This document shows positions 43,353 through 52,175 of a stretch of 64,000 nt of DNA, one piece after another (the first letter of the stretch is position 1; each line of letters starts with the position of its first letter). Origin of the DNA: Hymenobacter sp. YC55 (lineage in GTDB: Bacteria; Bacteroidota; Bacteroidia; Cytophagales; Hymenobacteraceae). The stretch lies in contig NZ_JARNTX010000001.1 of assembly GCF_029433095.1 (NCBI RefSeq), positions 62,001-126,000 on the forward strand. The letters run 5' to 3'. Both the position numbers and the translations under genes were made by a program. Below the pieces are notes generated by a model. The model saw only the letters and a list, made by a program, of their open reading frames with translations, ran no database searches and was not told the origin of the DNA.

Positions 43353-43751
43353 TTAGTGTTCAGTCGGAGTACCAGTCCAGCGGCGGTTTTGCAACTTATA
43401 CGCAGCCAACTCCCGGTTCGACCAGAGCGTTTGATAAATCTGCTGGTCGCGCACGAGCTGGGGGTCGCGCTCCATGTAGCCTAACAGTTGCTGCACCAGT
43501 TCGGTGCCTTCGCCCTCAATGAAGTAGAATATCCAATTGTCGAGACGCCGGAAGTTCACCAAACCTGCATTTTTGAGGTACAATAATTGACGCGACGTTT
43601 TGGTTTGGGTGAAGTCAAGCACCTGTTCCAGGTCGGAGATGCACATTTCTTGGTTGCGCCAAAGCAAGTGCAGAATGCGCACCCGGCTTTCGTCGCCAAA
43701 AGCTTTAAATAGTTGGTGGCCAAATGCAACGCTGAAGTGTTTGAGGCGCAT
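43353..43751 (-). CDS. ArsR-family winged-helix regulator
   Basis: 132 residues. The HTH region FKAFGDESRVRILHLLWRNQEMCISDLEQVLDFTQTKTSRQLLYLKNAGLV is of ArsR type. It has a 40-residue C-terminal extension rich in Arg and Gln. Only one Cys (MCIS), so metal binding by a classical CxC is unlikely. It is divergent from the secreted protein at 43862 (110 bp between starts) and upstream of the 2Fe-2S/YjjG/dNMP kinase genes, either of which it might regulate. Confidence 0.82.
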   Translation of the reverse strand: MRLKHFSVAFGHQLFKAFGDESRVRILHLLWRNQEMCISDLEQVLDFTQTKTSRQLLYLKNAGLVNFRRLDNWIFYFIEGEGTELVQQLLGYMERDPQLVRDQQIYQTLWSNRELAAYKLQNRRWTGTPTEH

Positions 43752-43861
43752 CTTTAGACGAGGGGCAGGGGAAGCGGCCCGTCGTGGGCCGTAGCAAATT
43801 TACGGTAAACGCGGCAGCGACCCCCAAAGAAGCCGTATACTTGTAGTCTGTAATTCGTTGT

Positions 43862-44542
43862 ATGTCTGTAGTAGTTCGCTTTTATTTTTCACTGGCTATC
43901 TGCTTGTTGCTCCTAGCCGGACTAGCCCCGACAGCTGCGCGGGCCCAGGGCCAGGCGCGCGTGGTGCAGTTCACGGGCATTGTGGCCACCGGCGATTCGC
44001 TGCTGGGTGTGCCCGGTGCCACCATATTTGTACCCAAAGCCGGTCGTGGTACCGCCACTAACGCGTACGGCTACTTTTCGATACCCGTGCTAACGGGCGA
44101 CAGCATCATCATTCGCAGCTTGGGCTACCGCAATCAGTACGTGGTTATTCCGCCCGATTACCAGCGCGATAGTTACTCTATTATTGTGACGCTGCGCGAA
44201 GACGCCACCGTACTGCCCGAAGTCCGCATCTTCCCTTATACCACCGAAAAAGCCTTTAAGGAGGCTTTTCTAGCGCTGAAGCTGCCGAAAGAGCGGGGCA
44301 CCAGTGCCGCCGAAAACCTGAACGAAGACATCCTGCGCCGTATCTTCAATAACGCCCCGGTTACGAGCATGGGCAACTACCGCCAGACCATGCAGATGCA
44401 GCAGCTAGAGCAGCAGCGGCGCATGGGCTTGGGGCCTTCGCTGCAAAGCAACAACCCGCTGCTGAACCCCTTTAGCTGGTTGCAACTCATTAAGCAGGTG
44501 AAGGACGGCGAATTCAAGAAGAAGGAAGGCGAGGATTATTAG
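43862..44542 (+). CDS. Secreted protein with carboxypeptidase-like regulatory domain
   Basis: 226 residues. A signal peptide (LAICLLLLAGLAPTAARA) is followed by a CarboxypepD_reg-like beta sandwich (about 35-115: FTGIVATGDSLLGVPGATIFVPKAGRGTATNAYGYFSIPV, SIIIRSLGYRNQYVVIP). A helical Gln/Met-rich C-terminal half follows (NYRQTMQMQQLEQQRRMG). The first domain is the N-terminal domain of TonB-dependent receptors, but the barrel is absent. Probably periplasmic or outer-membrane associated; common in Bacteroidota, function unknown. Confidence 0.85.
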   Translation: MSVVVRFYFSLAICLLLLAGLAPTAARAQGQARVVQFTGIVATGDSLLGVPGATIFVPKAGRGTATNAYGYFSIPVLTGDSIIIRSLGYRNQYVVIPPDYQRDSYSIIVTLREDATVLPEVRIFPYTTEKAFKEAFLALKLPKERGTSAAENLNEDILRRIFNNAPVTSMGNYRQTMQMQQLEQQRRMGLGPSLQSNNPLLNPFSWLQLIKQVKDGEFKKKEGEDY

Positions 44543-44555
44543 GTAGCCGCTTCGC

Positions 44556-44622
44556 ATCTGCACGAAATAGCCCCTGGCTCGGACGAAACATGCATCCGGG
44601 CCAGGGGCTATTTCGTGCAGAT
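44556..44622. terminator. Long hairpin with 23-bp stem
   Basis: Left arm 44556-44578 (ATCTGCACGAAATAGCCCC...) and right arm 44600-44622 are perfect complements around a 21-nt loop that can itself form CGGA/TCCG. It starts 14 nt after the stop of the secreted-protein gene, so it is probably its terminator, though no U-tract is present. Confidence 0.75.
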
Positions 44623-44704
44623 ACTCAGCTGTTCAGCTACACACTTTAGGCAACCCCAAGCTCCGTTTCGCGGTAAAGCAAGTGTTTGACTTTGTCTACT
44701 CGAA

Positions 44705-46084
44705 ATGGATACTAACATACCTCAGACCTCGCAGCCGCGCATTGTTATTGTGGGTTGCGGCTTTGCCGGGCTGCGGCTCGCCAAAGACCTCGCGGATGCC
44801 CCCGTACAAGTAGTGGTCATCGACCGCAACAACTACCACAACTTCCAGCCGTTGCTCTACCAGGTAGCCACCGGTGCCTTGGAGGCCGATAGTATTGCCT
44901 ACCCAATCCGGAAGATTTTTGCGGCCCAGAAGAATTTCTTTTTCCGCATGACATCGGTGCAACGCGTCGATACGGCCCGTAACATCGTGGTGACTAGCAT
45001 CGGCGAGATACAATACGACCACCTCGTGCTGGCTACCGGCTCGCTCACCAACTTCTTTGGTATTGAGAGCATCGAGCGGAATGCCATGCAGATTAAGAGC
45101 ATTCCGAACGCGCTGAACTTGCGCAGCTATCTGTTCCAAAACTTCGAAAAAGCGCTGCTGAAGGAAAATCCTGAAGAGCGGCAGGCGCTGCTCAACGTGG
45201 TGATTGTGGGCGGTGGCCCGACCGGTGTTGAAATTGCAGGTTCGTTGGCCGAGATGCGCAAGGATGTGCTGCCCAAGGACTATCCGGAGCTGGACCTGAA
45301 GCAGATGGAAATCTATCTGATGGAAGCAGGCCCGGCGGTGCTAGGGCCCATGTCGAAGTTTGCGCAGGATAAAGCCAAGCGCTACCTCGACAGCATGAAC
45401 GTGCACGTACGCCTCAACACACCCGTGAAGCGTTTCGAGGATTGCAAGGCCTATATATCCGACACGGAGTTCATTCGAACCGAAAACCTGATTTGGGCCG
45501 CCGGTGTGAACGGCAACGAAGTGCCCGGCCTGCCGGGCGACGTTATTGCCCGCAACAAGTGCATCAAGGTGAACCGCTGGAACCGCGTGGAAGGCCAAAC
45601 CAACGTGTACGCCATCGGCGACGTGGCTAGCATGGTCACCGACGACATGCCTCGTGGCTTCCCCATGCTTGCGCCCGTAGCCATCCAGCAAGCCGAGCAG
45701 CTAGCCGACAACTTCAAGCGGCTGCTCCGCGGCGAAGCACCCGTGGATTTCAAGTACTTCAACAAAGGCAGTATGGCCATTGTGGGCCGCAACCGCGCCG
45801 TCGTTGACTTGCCCGGTAGCAAGCACTTCAGTGGGTTTTTGGGCTGGTTGACCTGGTTGTTTGTGCACTTGATGACGCTGGTTGGTTTCCGCAACAAAGT
45901 TGTGACGCTTATCGACTGGGCCTTCAGCTATGCCAGCTCCGACCGGGCTCTGCGTCTGATTATCCGTCCATACAAGCGTTCCGACTTCAAAGAAGATAAA
46001 GGCAAAGTCACGGCCGAGCAAAACGCCCAAACTCCGCAGTACAATCCTTCCGTACCTGCTCCGGACGCGCAAGTAGTCGGATGA
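44705..46084 (+). CDS. ndh: Type II NADH dehydrogenase (NDH-2-like FAD oxidoreductase)
   Basis: 459 residues. Two Rossmann folds are visible: FAD-binding IVIVGCGFAGLRLAKDL at 13-29 and NADH-binding VVIVGGGPTGVEIAGSLAEM near 166-185. FAD contact YAIGDVASM and the quinone-site-like VAIQQAEQLADNFKRLL follow. A hydrophobic region (GFLGWLTWLFVHLMTLVGFRNKVVTLIDWAFSY) near 380-410 anchors it to the membrane. It oxidises NADH and reduces menaquinone without pumping protons, so this organism has both complex I and NDH-2. The C-terminus is a 50-residue hydrophilic tail. Confidence 0.92.
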   Translation: MDTNIPQTSQPRIVIVGCGFAGLRLAKDLADAPVQVVVIDRNNYHNFQPLLYQVATGALEADSIAYPIRKIFAAQKNFFFRMTSVQRVDTARNIVVTSIGEIQYDHLVLATGSLTNFFGIESIERNAMQIKSIPNALNLRSYLFQNFEKALLKENPEERQALLNVVIVGGGPTGVEIAGSLAEMRKDVLPKDYPELDLKQMEIYLMEAGPAVLGPMSKFAQDKAKRYLDSMNVHVRLNTPVKRFEDCKAYISDTEFIRTENLIWAAGVNGNEVPGLPGDVIARNKCIKVNRWNRVEGQTNVYAIGDVASMVTDDMPRGFPMLAPVAIQQAEQLADNFKRLLRGEAPVDFKYFNKGSMAIVGRNRAVVDLPGSKHFSGFLGWLTWLFVHLMTLVGFRNKVVTLIDWAFSYASSDRALRLIIRPYKRSDFKEDKGKVTAEQNAQTPQYNPSVPAPDAQVVG

Positions 46085-46102
46085 TCTTGAAACACCAAAA
46101 AC

Positions 46103-46138
46103 AAAAGCGCCGCAGTTGACTTCAACTGCGGCGCTTTT
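46103..46138. terminator. Bidirectional terminator, 17-bp stem
   Basis: AAAAGCGCCGCAGTTGA pairs with its complement around CT; it has A and T ends, and is shared by ndh and the convergent small lipoprotein gene. Confidence 0.93.
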
Positions 46139-46155
46139 TGCTGAACAGGAAGTAA

Positions 46156-46563
46156 CTATTTGGTAGTGCAAGCAGTATTACTGACGTTTTCCAGATACGC
46201 AAACGGGCCAGCTTGCGAGCAAATGGCAGTTCGGGGTCCTATAGCCGCCAACTCCGTATCTGTGGCTTGGCGTACCGTGCAGAAAAAGGTAGCGCCGGCT
46301 TGCTGATAGGTAGCAGGCACATTGATAGCCTTGATAATGTACTCCGTAGCACCAGTTGTGGGGTTGACCTGCGTAGTCGATTCCGCCACAGGACGCTCCA
46401 AGCGCAGATAGTAGCCCATACGGCCGCTGGCAGCATGGCAATCGGGTCCTATTACGTTTGCTTGAATGCAGTCAGGCGTCGGTTCCGGCTCGGAGTCTTC
46501 GCACTGCCAAGCACACAAAAGCAGGGTGCAGAATAGATAGCTGCTAATACGATGGAATAGCAT
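46156..46563 (-). CDS. Small cysteine-rich lipoprotein of unknown function
   Basis: 135 residues from ATG 46563 (MLFHRISSYLFCTLLLCAWQC); the longer frame to 46629 has no signal at its start. Cys21 is the probable lipidated residue, although Gln at -1 is unusual for a lipobox. The mature part has four further cysteines and the pattern CIQANVIGPDCHAASGRMGYYLRL ... NVPATYQQAGATFFCTV. It looks like a diverged relative of the 47060-47485 lipoprotein. Confidence 0.72.
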   Translation of the reverse strand: MLFHRISSYLFCTLLLCAWQCEDSEPEPTPDCIQANVIGPDCHAASGRMGYYLRLERPVAESTTQVNPTTGATEYIIKAINVPATYQQAGATFFCTVRQATDTELAAIGPRTAICSQAGPFAYLENVSNTACTTK

Positions 46564-46643
46564 AAATAAGCTTGAAAAGAGGGAGCGGCATTTACTTGGA
46601 AGATGCCGCTCTGGCCTCAAAAGTTGCAAGCCTATTCCAGCAA

Positions 46644-47018
46644 TTACAAAGCGTAGTCGGCCAAAGTACGGTTCACGTCACGGATGCTCTTGTCGTCGCG
46701 GAAGTTTTTGCTGATGGGGTCGGTTTGACCGCGGACCCATATTTTCAACTCCGACTCCAGGTCGAAGTGGCCGGTGGTTTCCATCGAGAACCGCTCTACG
46801 CTACGGTAGGGTACGCTGAGATACTCCACCTTTTTGCCGGTTACGCCCTGTTTGTCTACCAGAATCAGGCGTTTGTTGGTGAACACCAGCAAGTCGCGGA
46901 TAACGGAGTAGGCTTTCTCCACTCGCTCGCCATTGGCCAATAGGTGCGTCAATTCTTGCTGAATTTCTTGGGCGTCGTTTTCAGACGCGTTGCCGAGTAA
47001 GCCGTCGAGTAGTCCCAT
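46644..47018 (-). CDS. PH-domain (bPH_1/YokE-like) protein
   Basis: 124 residues from ATG 47018 (MGLLDGLLGNASENDAQEIQ). An N-terminal helix is followed by a bacterial PH-like beta domain: KAYSVIRDLLVFTNKRLILVDKQGVTGKKVEYLSVPYRSVERFSMET and HFDLESELKIWVRG, and a C-terminal helix NRTLADYAL. The family (PF08000) is cytoplasmic and of unknown role. It lies between two small lipoprotein genes, all on the minus strand. Confidence 0.87.
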   Translation of the reverse strand: MGLLDGLLGNASENDAQEIQQELTHLLANGERVEKAYSVIRDLLVFTNKRLILVDKQGVTGKKVEYLSVPYRSVERFSMETTGHFDLESELKIWVRGQTDPISKNFRDDKSIRDVNRTLADYAL

Positions 47019-47059
47019 ACTGAAAGAGGTTTGTTGGAGGCGACAAGCTACAATAAAAG

Positions 47060-47485
47060 TTATTCTGGCAGAAGCCCTGAGCAAGACGTATCTGAGATGC
47101 CAAGCACATTGTATTGAGGGGCTTGGTACCAATAGACGTTGGCTGTGCAGACTCCAAAATTCGCATCTGAACCAGGCTCGTACTGAAAGTAAAACCTTTG
47201 TCCACGTTGCATATTCGCCGGCAAAGCGGTGTGCGTCACAATCACGTTATTATAAACTCTAAACTTGGCTGCCGGTCCTGGTAGCTTACTTCCTGAATCG
47301 CCCTGGAAGGCAACTGCCTCACCGATAGTATGCTGAGAAGTGGTGTCTACTTGGATTAAATATCCGCCAGTGCAAGTAGTGCCTAGCAGTGTGCCTGCCA
47401 CACAGGGCGTATCGACCTCCTTTTCACAGCTTTGATTGCCAAGCGCAAGAAGCACCGTACTTATAATGAGGAGAGCTTTTTTCAT
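47060..47485 (-). CDS. Small lipoprotein of unknown function
   Basis: 141 residues, with signal peptide MKKALLIISTVLLALGNQSC and lipid Cys20. The mature part starts EKEVDTPCVAGTLLGTTCTGGYLIQV and contains ALPANMQRGQRFYFQYE and three more cysteines near its end. The CxxxxxxGxxCxxGY opening and the LPxxxQxGxxFxF segment match the 46156 gene, suggesting a shared fold. No function is known. Confidence 0.78.
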   Translation of the reverse strand: MKKALLIISTVLLALGNQSCEKEVDTPCVAGTLLGTTCTGGYLIQVDTTSQHTIGEAVAFQGDSGSKLPGPAAKFRVYNNVIVTHTALPANMQRGQRFYFQYEPGSDANFGVCTANVYWYQAPQYNVLGISDTSCSGLLPE

Positions 47486-47555
47486 GGGATAAGTAAGTTC
47501 AGGACTCTATGTGGAGAGCAGTGCACGCACAGTAAGGTTGCAATACAGACAATAA

Positions 47556-47585
47556 AAAAGCGCCTGACCACGGTCAGGCGCTTTT
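47556..47585 (-). terminator. Terminator of the secreted M1 peptidase gene (bidirectional form)
   Basis: AAAAGCGCCTGACC/GGTCAGGCGCTTTT with a 2-nt AC linker. It lies 26 nt after the M1 peptidase stop on the minus strand, and before the start of the small lipoprotein gene. Confidence 0.92.
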
Positions 47586-47610
47586 AGCTCGAATCTTGAA
47601 ATTCGTTTGC

Positions 47611-49974
47611 TTAGTTGGTGCCACCGGCACCGCTGGTGCTGCTGCCGGGCTTCTGCTCCTTTTGCTGCATAGAGGTTTGCTGCTGCATCGGGTTTGGCTG
47701 ACTGCGCTGCTGCTGTTCGAACAACTCGAAGCGCGAAGGCGAGGCTTTCTGCGGCCAGGAGTTGTTGCTTAGGTCGGTGTCAGCAGTTTCCAGGTAGGGG
47801 TCCAGCGCGAAGCTTACTACAGGCTTATCGGTGATGAAGACCTTGGTTACCTCGGCGTTGTTTTTGCGCCAGATTTCGGCCGGAATATTTACCACTTCCT
47901 GCTTGCCATCTTCGTAGGTCATCTGCACGATGACAGGCATCGTGAGGCCGCCTAAGTTCTTCAGGCTTAGCTCATAGAAATTTAGACCAGCGTTCAGGCG
48001 CTGCTGCTGCTCGGGCGAGAGAGCCTTCACAAATTGCTGGTAACGCTGCTTGTCGGCATCGGTGGTGGCCAGCGGATCGTAGTTGTTGTAGAAGTCCTTC
48101 AGGTCGGGCTTCTCGTCCACCAAGGTTTTCTTGATGTCTTGAAGGTTGCGCTGCTGCGAGAGAGTTTGCGGCGCGCTGTTGAGCTGTTGGCGCTTGGCAG
48201 TGTTTTCCAGCTCCGGGTTCTTGGAATCAACTTTATACCACTTCACAGCTTCCAGGGCCAGGTCGGTATGGTCGGTGGTGTAGAACCAACCGCGCCAGAA
48301 CCAGTCGAGGTCGGTGCCGGAGGCGTCTTCCATGGTGCGGAAGAAGTCGGCGGGCTCAGGGTGCTTGTAGGCCCAGCGGCGCGCATACTCTTTGAACGCA
48401 TAGTCGAAAAGCTGACGACCCATGATGGTCTCGCGCAGAATGTTGAGGCCAGTAGCGGGCTTGGCATAGGCGTTTGGTCCGAACTGCAACACCGATTCCG
48501 AGTTGGTCATAATCGGGGTTTGCAGGTTTTTGCCGGTGCGCATGTAGTCCACAATGTTCTTGGGCTCGCCGCGGCGCGAAGGATAGTTGCGCTCCCATTC
48601 CTGCTCGGTAAGGAACTGCACAAAGGTGTTCAGGCCTTCGTCCATCCAGGTCCACTGCCGCTCGTCGGAGTTCACAATCATCGGAAAGAAGTTGTGGCCC
48701 ACTTCGTGGATAATCACCGAAATCATTCCGTATTTCCGGTCGGCGGTGTAGGTGCCGTCTTTTTCGGGGCGGCCGCCGTTAAAGCAAATCATGGGGTACT
48801 CCATGCCGCCCACTGGCCCGTGCACCGAAATAGCCACGGGGTAAGCGTAGGGAATCGTGAATTTCGAGTAGGTTTTGATGGTGTGCGCCACTACCTCCGT
48901 CGAGTACTTGCCCCACAGCGGGTTGCCCTCTTTCGGGTAGTAGCTCATACACATCACGGGCACGCCTTCCTGCTTGATGCCCATGGCATCCCAGATGAAC
49001 TTCCGCGACGAAGCCCAGGCAAAGTCGCGCACGTTTTTGGCAGTGTAGGTCCAAGTCTTGGTGCCACCGGCGCGCCTCTGCTCGGCCTGCTCGGCTTCCA
49101 TCGGCGTCACAATCAGCACTGGCTTCTTGGCGTTTGCCGCTTGGGCCAGCCGCTGCCGCTGCCGTGCTGACAACACTTCCGAGGCGTTTTGCAGCGTACC
49201 CGTAGCACCCACTATGTGGTCGGCAGGGGCCGTAATGCTCACGCGGTAGTCGCCGAAGGGCAAGGCAAATTCGCCGTTGCCAAGGAACTGCTTGTGCTGC
49301 CAGCCCTGATTGTCGGAGTAGACAGCCATGCGCGGGTAGAACTGCGCTATTTCGTAGAGGTAGTTTTTGTCCTCGGGGAAAAATTCGTAGCCGCTACGTT
49401 GGTTGATTTTGGTTTGGTCGTTGATGTTGTAGTTCCACGCCAAGCTGAACGTAACCGACTGCCGGGGCCGCAAGGGCGTGGGCAAGTCCACCCGCATCAT
49501 GGTGTGGTTGATAACGTGCGGTAGCGCCTTGCCACCTTTCAACTCCACCTTCGTGATCTTGAAGCCGCCGTCAAACTCGCTGCGCTGCAAGTAATCCAGT
49601 GCCTGAAATGACATCCGCTCCTGAATCTGCCCGACCTGCGTGGCCGTGGTGATGGAGTTTTTGTCCATGATGTTCTGATCGAGCTGCACCCACAGGTAAG
49701 TCAGTACATCCGGCGAGAGGTTGGTGTAGGTGATATCCTCGGAACCCGTAATAGACTGGGTGTTGTCGTCGAGCTTTACGCGGATGTTGTAGTCGGCGCG
49801 CTGCTGCCAGTAATCGACGCCAGGTGCGCCCGAAGCCGTACGATACGAGTTGGGCGTAGGCAACTCAGTGCCAAGCTGCGCGAACTTATCGGTGCCGGAG
49901 TTGGTGGTCTGAGCCAGTGCCGGCCCGGCCAGCAACAAAGCAAGGCTGGCGGCTGGCAGTAAGATTTTGGTCAT
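47611..49974 (-). CDS. Secreted M1-family metallopeptidase
   Basis: 787 residues with signal peptide MTKILLPAASLALLLAGPALAQ. M1 fold: an N-terminal beta domain (TQSITGSEDITYTNLSPDVL...), then the zinc site HEVGH (423-427) with the distal Glu in WTWMDEGLNTFVQF. The exopeptidase GAMEN motif is represented by GGMEYPMI. The last 60 residues are Gln/Ser/Gly-rich low complexity (QQQRSQPNPMQQQTSMQQKEQKPG in sections). Periplasmic or outer-membrane-associated peptide breakdown is likely. It is the second M1 enzyme in the window, unfused. Confidence 0.92.
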   Translation of the reverse strand: MTKILLPAASLALLLAGPALAQTTNSGTDKFAQLGTELPTPNSYRTASGAPGVDYWQQRADYNIRVKLDDNTQSITGSEDITYTNLSPDVLTYLWVQLDQNIMDKNSITTATQVGQIQERMSFQALDYLQRSEFDGGFKITKVELKGGKALPHVINHTMMRVDLPTPLRPRQSVTFSLAWNYNINDQTKINQRSGYEFFPEDKNYLYEIAQFYPRMAVYSDNQGWQHKQFLGNGEFALPFGDYRVSITAPADHIVGATGTLQNASEVLSARQRQRLAQAANAKKPVLIVTPMEAEQAEQRRAGGTKTWTYTAKNVRDFAWASSRKFIWDAMGIKQEGVPVMCMSYYPKEGNPLWGKYSTEVVAHTIKTYSKFTIPYAYPVAISVHGPVGGMEYPMICFNGGRPEKDGTYTADRKYGMISVIIHEVGHNFFPMIVNSDERQWTWMDEGLNTFVQFLTEQEWERNYPSRRGEPKNIVDYMRTGKNLQTPIMTNSESVLQFGPNAYAKPATGLNILRETIMGRQLFDYAFKEYARRWAYKHPEPADFFRTMEDASGTDLDWFWRGWFYTTDHTDLALEAVKWYKVDSKNPELENTAKRQQLNSAPQTLSQQRNLQDIKKTLVDEKPDLKDFYNNYDPLATTDADKQRYQQFVKALSPEQQQRLNAGLNFYELSLKNLGGLTMPVIVQMTYEDGKQEVVNIPAEIWRKNNAEVTKVFITDKPVVSFALDPYLETADTDLSNNSWPQKASPSRFELFEQQQRSQPNPMQQQTSMQQKEQKPGSSTSGAGGTN

Positions 49975-50060
49975 AAGTTAAGTGTAGTTGCAGAAGACGG
50001 TAGTGCAAGTGACCGAAAAGTAAATTTACGAGAAATCTACCACCCGATTCGTCAAGGACT

Positions 50061-50080
50061 CAACGCCAAGCTTGGCGTTG
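50061..50080. repeat. 20-bp perfect palindrome of the GCCAA/TTGGC family
   Basis: CAACGCCAAGCTTGGCGTTG upstream of the M1 peptidase gene. See 4427, 21778 and 21846 for relatives. Confidence 0.8.
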
Positions 50081-50200
50081 CACAAGAGTATCATGGTTGG
50101 ATGCACTAGCTTGGTACCCAACTCAGTGCGTATTGCTGGGAGCAACAGTAGCGTGCGCCTAGGAATTCACTTCGCCAGCATAATAAACTGACGCCCGGCA

Positions 50201-50812
50201 TCACGACGTTAGTTGCTCTAGCAGCAGCACGGTGGCAATGCCGGCGGCAGCACCGGTCACGAACAGCAGCCAGTCGCGGCGGGCCGCCCCGACAATGCGC
50301 AACACCACAAAGCCTAGCAACAAGATGATGCTGACAATGAGTAGTTGCCCTAGCTCCACGCCCACATTGAATGCCAGAAGCTCCAGCACCGGCCGGCTCT
50401 GCCGACCCAGCAACTCGCGCAGATAGCTAGAGAAACCTAAGCCATGAATCAACCCAAATACAGCTGCCAGTAGGTTAGGCCACGCCAGTACGATAGGCTC
50501 CGGCCGCCGGCGGGTAGGCAACCGCTCCCCAGTGCGGCCCAGCTCTGTGGTGTTCAGCAGGCAGGTGAGCAGAATGGTCACCGGTATCAATATCTCGATC
50601 AGCTTGGGGTTGTACTGCACGAAACCCATAGTAGCCAACGCCAGCGTGAGCGAATGGCCAACCGTGAAGCTCGTAACCAGCGCCACCACCCGCCGCCAGT
50701 CGCGCAGTACGTATGGTGCGCACAGCGCTAGCAGAAACACGATGTGGTCGTGGGCCCGCAAATTGAAGATGTGGTAGAAGCCGAGCTGGAGGTAGGTTTG
50801 AAATACCGACAT
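50201..50812 (-). CDS. HupE/UreJ-family membrane protein
   Basis: 203 residues with about six membrane helices. The N-terminal GFYHIFNLRAHDHIVFLLAL and TSFTVGHSLTLALAT and the C-terminal GLIHGLGFSSYL, with His residues in each, match the HupE/UreJ_2 family, whose members are tied to nickel or hydrogenase/urease metabolism in other organisms. No hydrogenase or urease gene is near, so a metal or gas role is only suggested by the His residues. ATG 50812 is the clear start. Confidence 0.85.
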   Translation of the reverse strand: MSVFQTYLQLGFYHIFNLRAHDHIVFLLALCAPYVLRDWRRVVALVTSFTVGHSLTLALATMGFVQYNPKLIEILIPVTILLTCLLNTTELGRTGERLPTRRRPEPIVLAWPNLLAAVFGLIHGLGFSSYLRELLGRQSRPVLELLAFNVGVELGQLLIVSIILLLGFVVLRIVGAARRDWLLFVTGAAAGIATVLLLEQLTS

Positions 50813-51167
50813 GGCGCAAATCTACACAAGCCAAGCAAGTTCACTTAGGTCGAGCTACGGACGCCGCAGTGGCAAGCATTCTTAGGTTGAAATAATAAAG
50901 CCCCGGCAGAGCTAGCCGTCAGCCCTTTTGCTGATTGCAATTAGTGAGTTTAGACCAAGCAAGTAGGGTTGGCTTGATTTCATATGCCCAACTGTGCAGA
51001 GTGCGTTGTCATGAACGCAGATAGTATTCCACCAAGCGGCAGCAGAAATCAAAAGCAGAAGCCTCTTCAGTAGGTAACTGAAGAGGCTTCTCGGTGTTAG
51101 CTATGACTAGTACGAAAGAAGTAGTCGGCTAAGCTTTCTAGTATATCAGGCCGAAAAAGAAGGTTGA
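50813..51167. other. Spacer with a strong terminator
   Basis: No gene supported. The notable feature is the hairpin at 51057-51091; the rest shows no repeat or RNA signature that I could recognise. Confidence 0.6.
51057..51091 (-). terminator. Hairpin terminator downstream of the propeller lipoprotein gene
   Basis: A 15-bp perfect stem AGAAGCCTCTTCAGT with loop AGGTA, about 77 nt past the stop on the minus strand. Confidence 0.8.
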
Positions 51168-52175
51168 CTAGAAGCGGGCTTTGACAATTTCGAAGAAAGG
51201 GGAGGTGCTTTGGTAAGGATACAGCACGTAGGCATCCGTCAGGTTGCGGCGCGTGATGGTAGTTGGGCTGACGGGACCCGTAGCGAAAGTGCCCGAGTTG
51301 TAAGACGAAGCCCAGTTATCGTTGCTAACCAACCGGAACACGCTGGTTTGGCTACCCGATACCACTAGCAGCGTTTGCGGAGCAAGCAGCAATAGGCCAT
51401 CCGCGCCTACCAAATTCTGGTTGCTGGTTACCCGGGTGAAGCCGCCAGGGTTGTTGAGTGGTACCTTGAAGAGGGTGCCGTCGTTGGACTTGGCCACTAG
51501 TAAGAAACCCGCCGGGTGAAACACAATGCCATTCAAGCCGAAACCAGTGCCGCCGCTCAACTGTGGGTCTTCCAGAAACACCGTTGCATTTCCCTGCGGA
51601 TCAACCTTGTAAATAATAGGCGAAGCACTGTCGGTGATGTACGCGTTGCCTTCCAAGTCGACGGTTATGTCATTGGCGAAGTGGTTCTGGTTGGGCCGCA
51701 ACGCGCCAAGATCCACGTACCGAGTGAGGTTGCCATTGTTGGAGTTGAAAATAGCCAGGCCTGCCAAACGACGAAGAGTGGCAGGGGTGGAGCGGGTGGT
51801 GTTAGCTCCATTGTCGGACACCGCCGCCAGCAGCCGATTACGTGTGAGGTCGAGGTTCAGGCCGATGGTAGAAACCAGCCGCGGATCATCTGCAAACACG
51901 GTATAGGTACTATCGTCTTTCACGGCGCCAATACGTCCGCGGGTGCGAGAGCTAACCAGAAAGCGCCGGTTTAACTCATCGTACTGCACTCCTTCAGGCG
52001 ATACGCCAGCTTGCGCTACTCTGATTCTGGAAGGTGCAATAGGGAAGGAAATGTTGCCATCATCGTCAACGCAACCGGGCAGCAAACCACCAATACCTAC
52101 TGCTACAACTGCTAAGCGAATGATTCGGGGCAGCGCAAACCGTTTAATTGGGTTGAAAGAGAAAGAGTGGGACAT
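51168..52175 (-). CDS. Beta-propeller lipoprotein (SMP-30/NHL-like)
   Basis: 335 residues. The signal peptide ends at LLPGC (Cys35). The mature part has repeated strands (PEGVQYDELNRRFLVSSRTRG, FANDITVDLEGNAYITDSASPIIYKV, GLNGIVFHPAGFLLVAKSNDGTLFKV) typical of six-bladed SMP-30/gluconolactonase-like propellers. A His-Phe-Ala-Asn-Asp in the propeller recalls the metal site of the family. Substrate unknown. A single gene on the minus strand. Confidence 0.82.
   Translation of the reverse strand: MSHSFSFNPIKRFALPRIIRLAVVAVGIGGLLPGCVDDDGNISFPIAPSRIRVAQAGVSPEGVQYDELNRRFLVSSRTRGRIGAVKDDSTYTVFADDPRLVSTIGLNLDLTRNRLLAAVSDNGANTTRSTPATLRRLAGLAIFNSNNGNLTRYVDLGALRPNQNHFANDITVDLEGNAYITDSASPIIYKVDPQGNATVFLEDPQLSGGTGFGLNGIVFHPAGFLLVAKSNDGTLFKVPLNNPGGFTRVTSNQNLVGADGLLLLAPQTLLVVSGSQTSVFRLVSNDNWASSYNSGTFATGPVSPTTITRRNLTDAYVLYPYQSTSPFFEIVKARF

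Noticed and set aside
44556-44622. The long hairpin at 44556-44622 as another copy of the dispersed repeat
   Set aside because: Its sequence (TGCACGAAATAGCCCC) shares nothing with the GTCATGCTGAGC core; it is better read as a terminator.
48034-49170. A 378-codon open frame opposite the secreted M1 peptidase
   Set aside because: Composition (Val, Gly, His, Leu-rich) reflects antisense of the peptidase gene; there is no start context and no known family.
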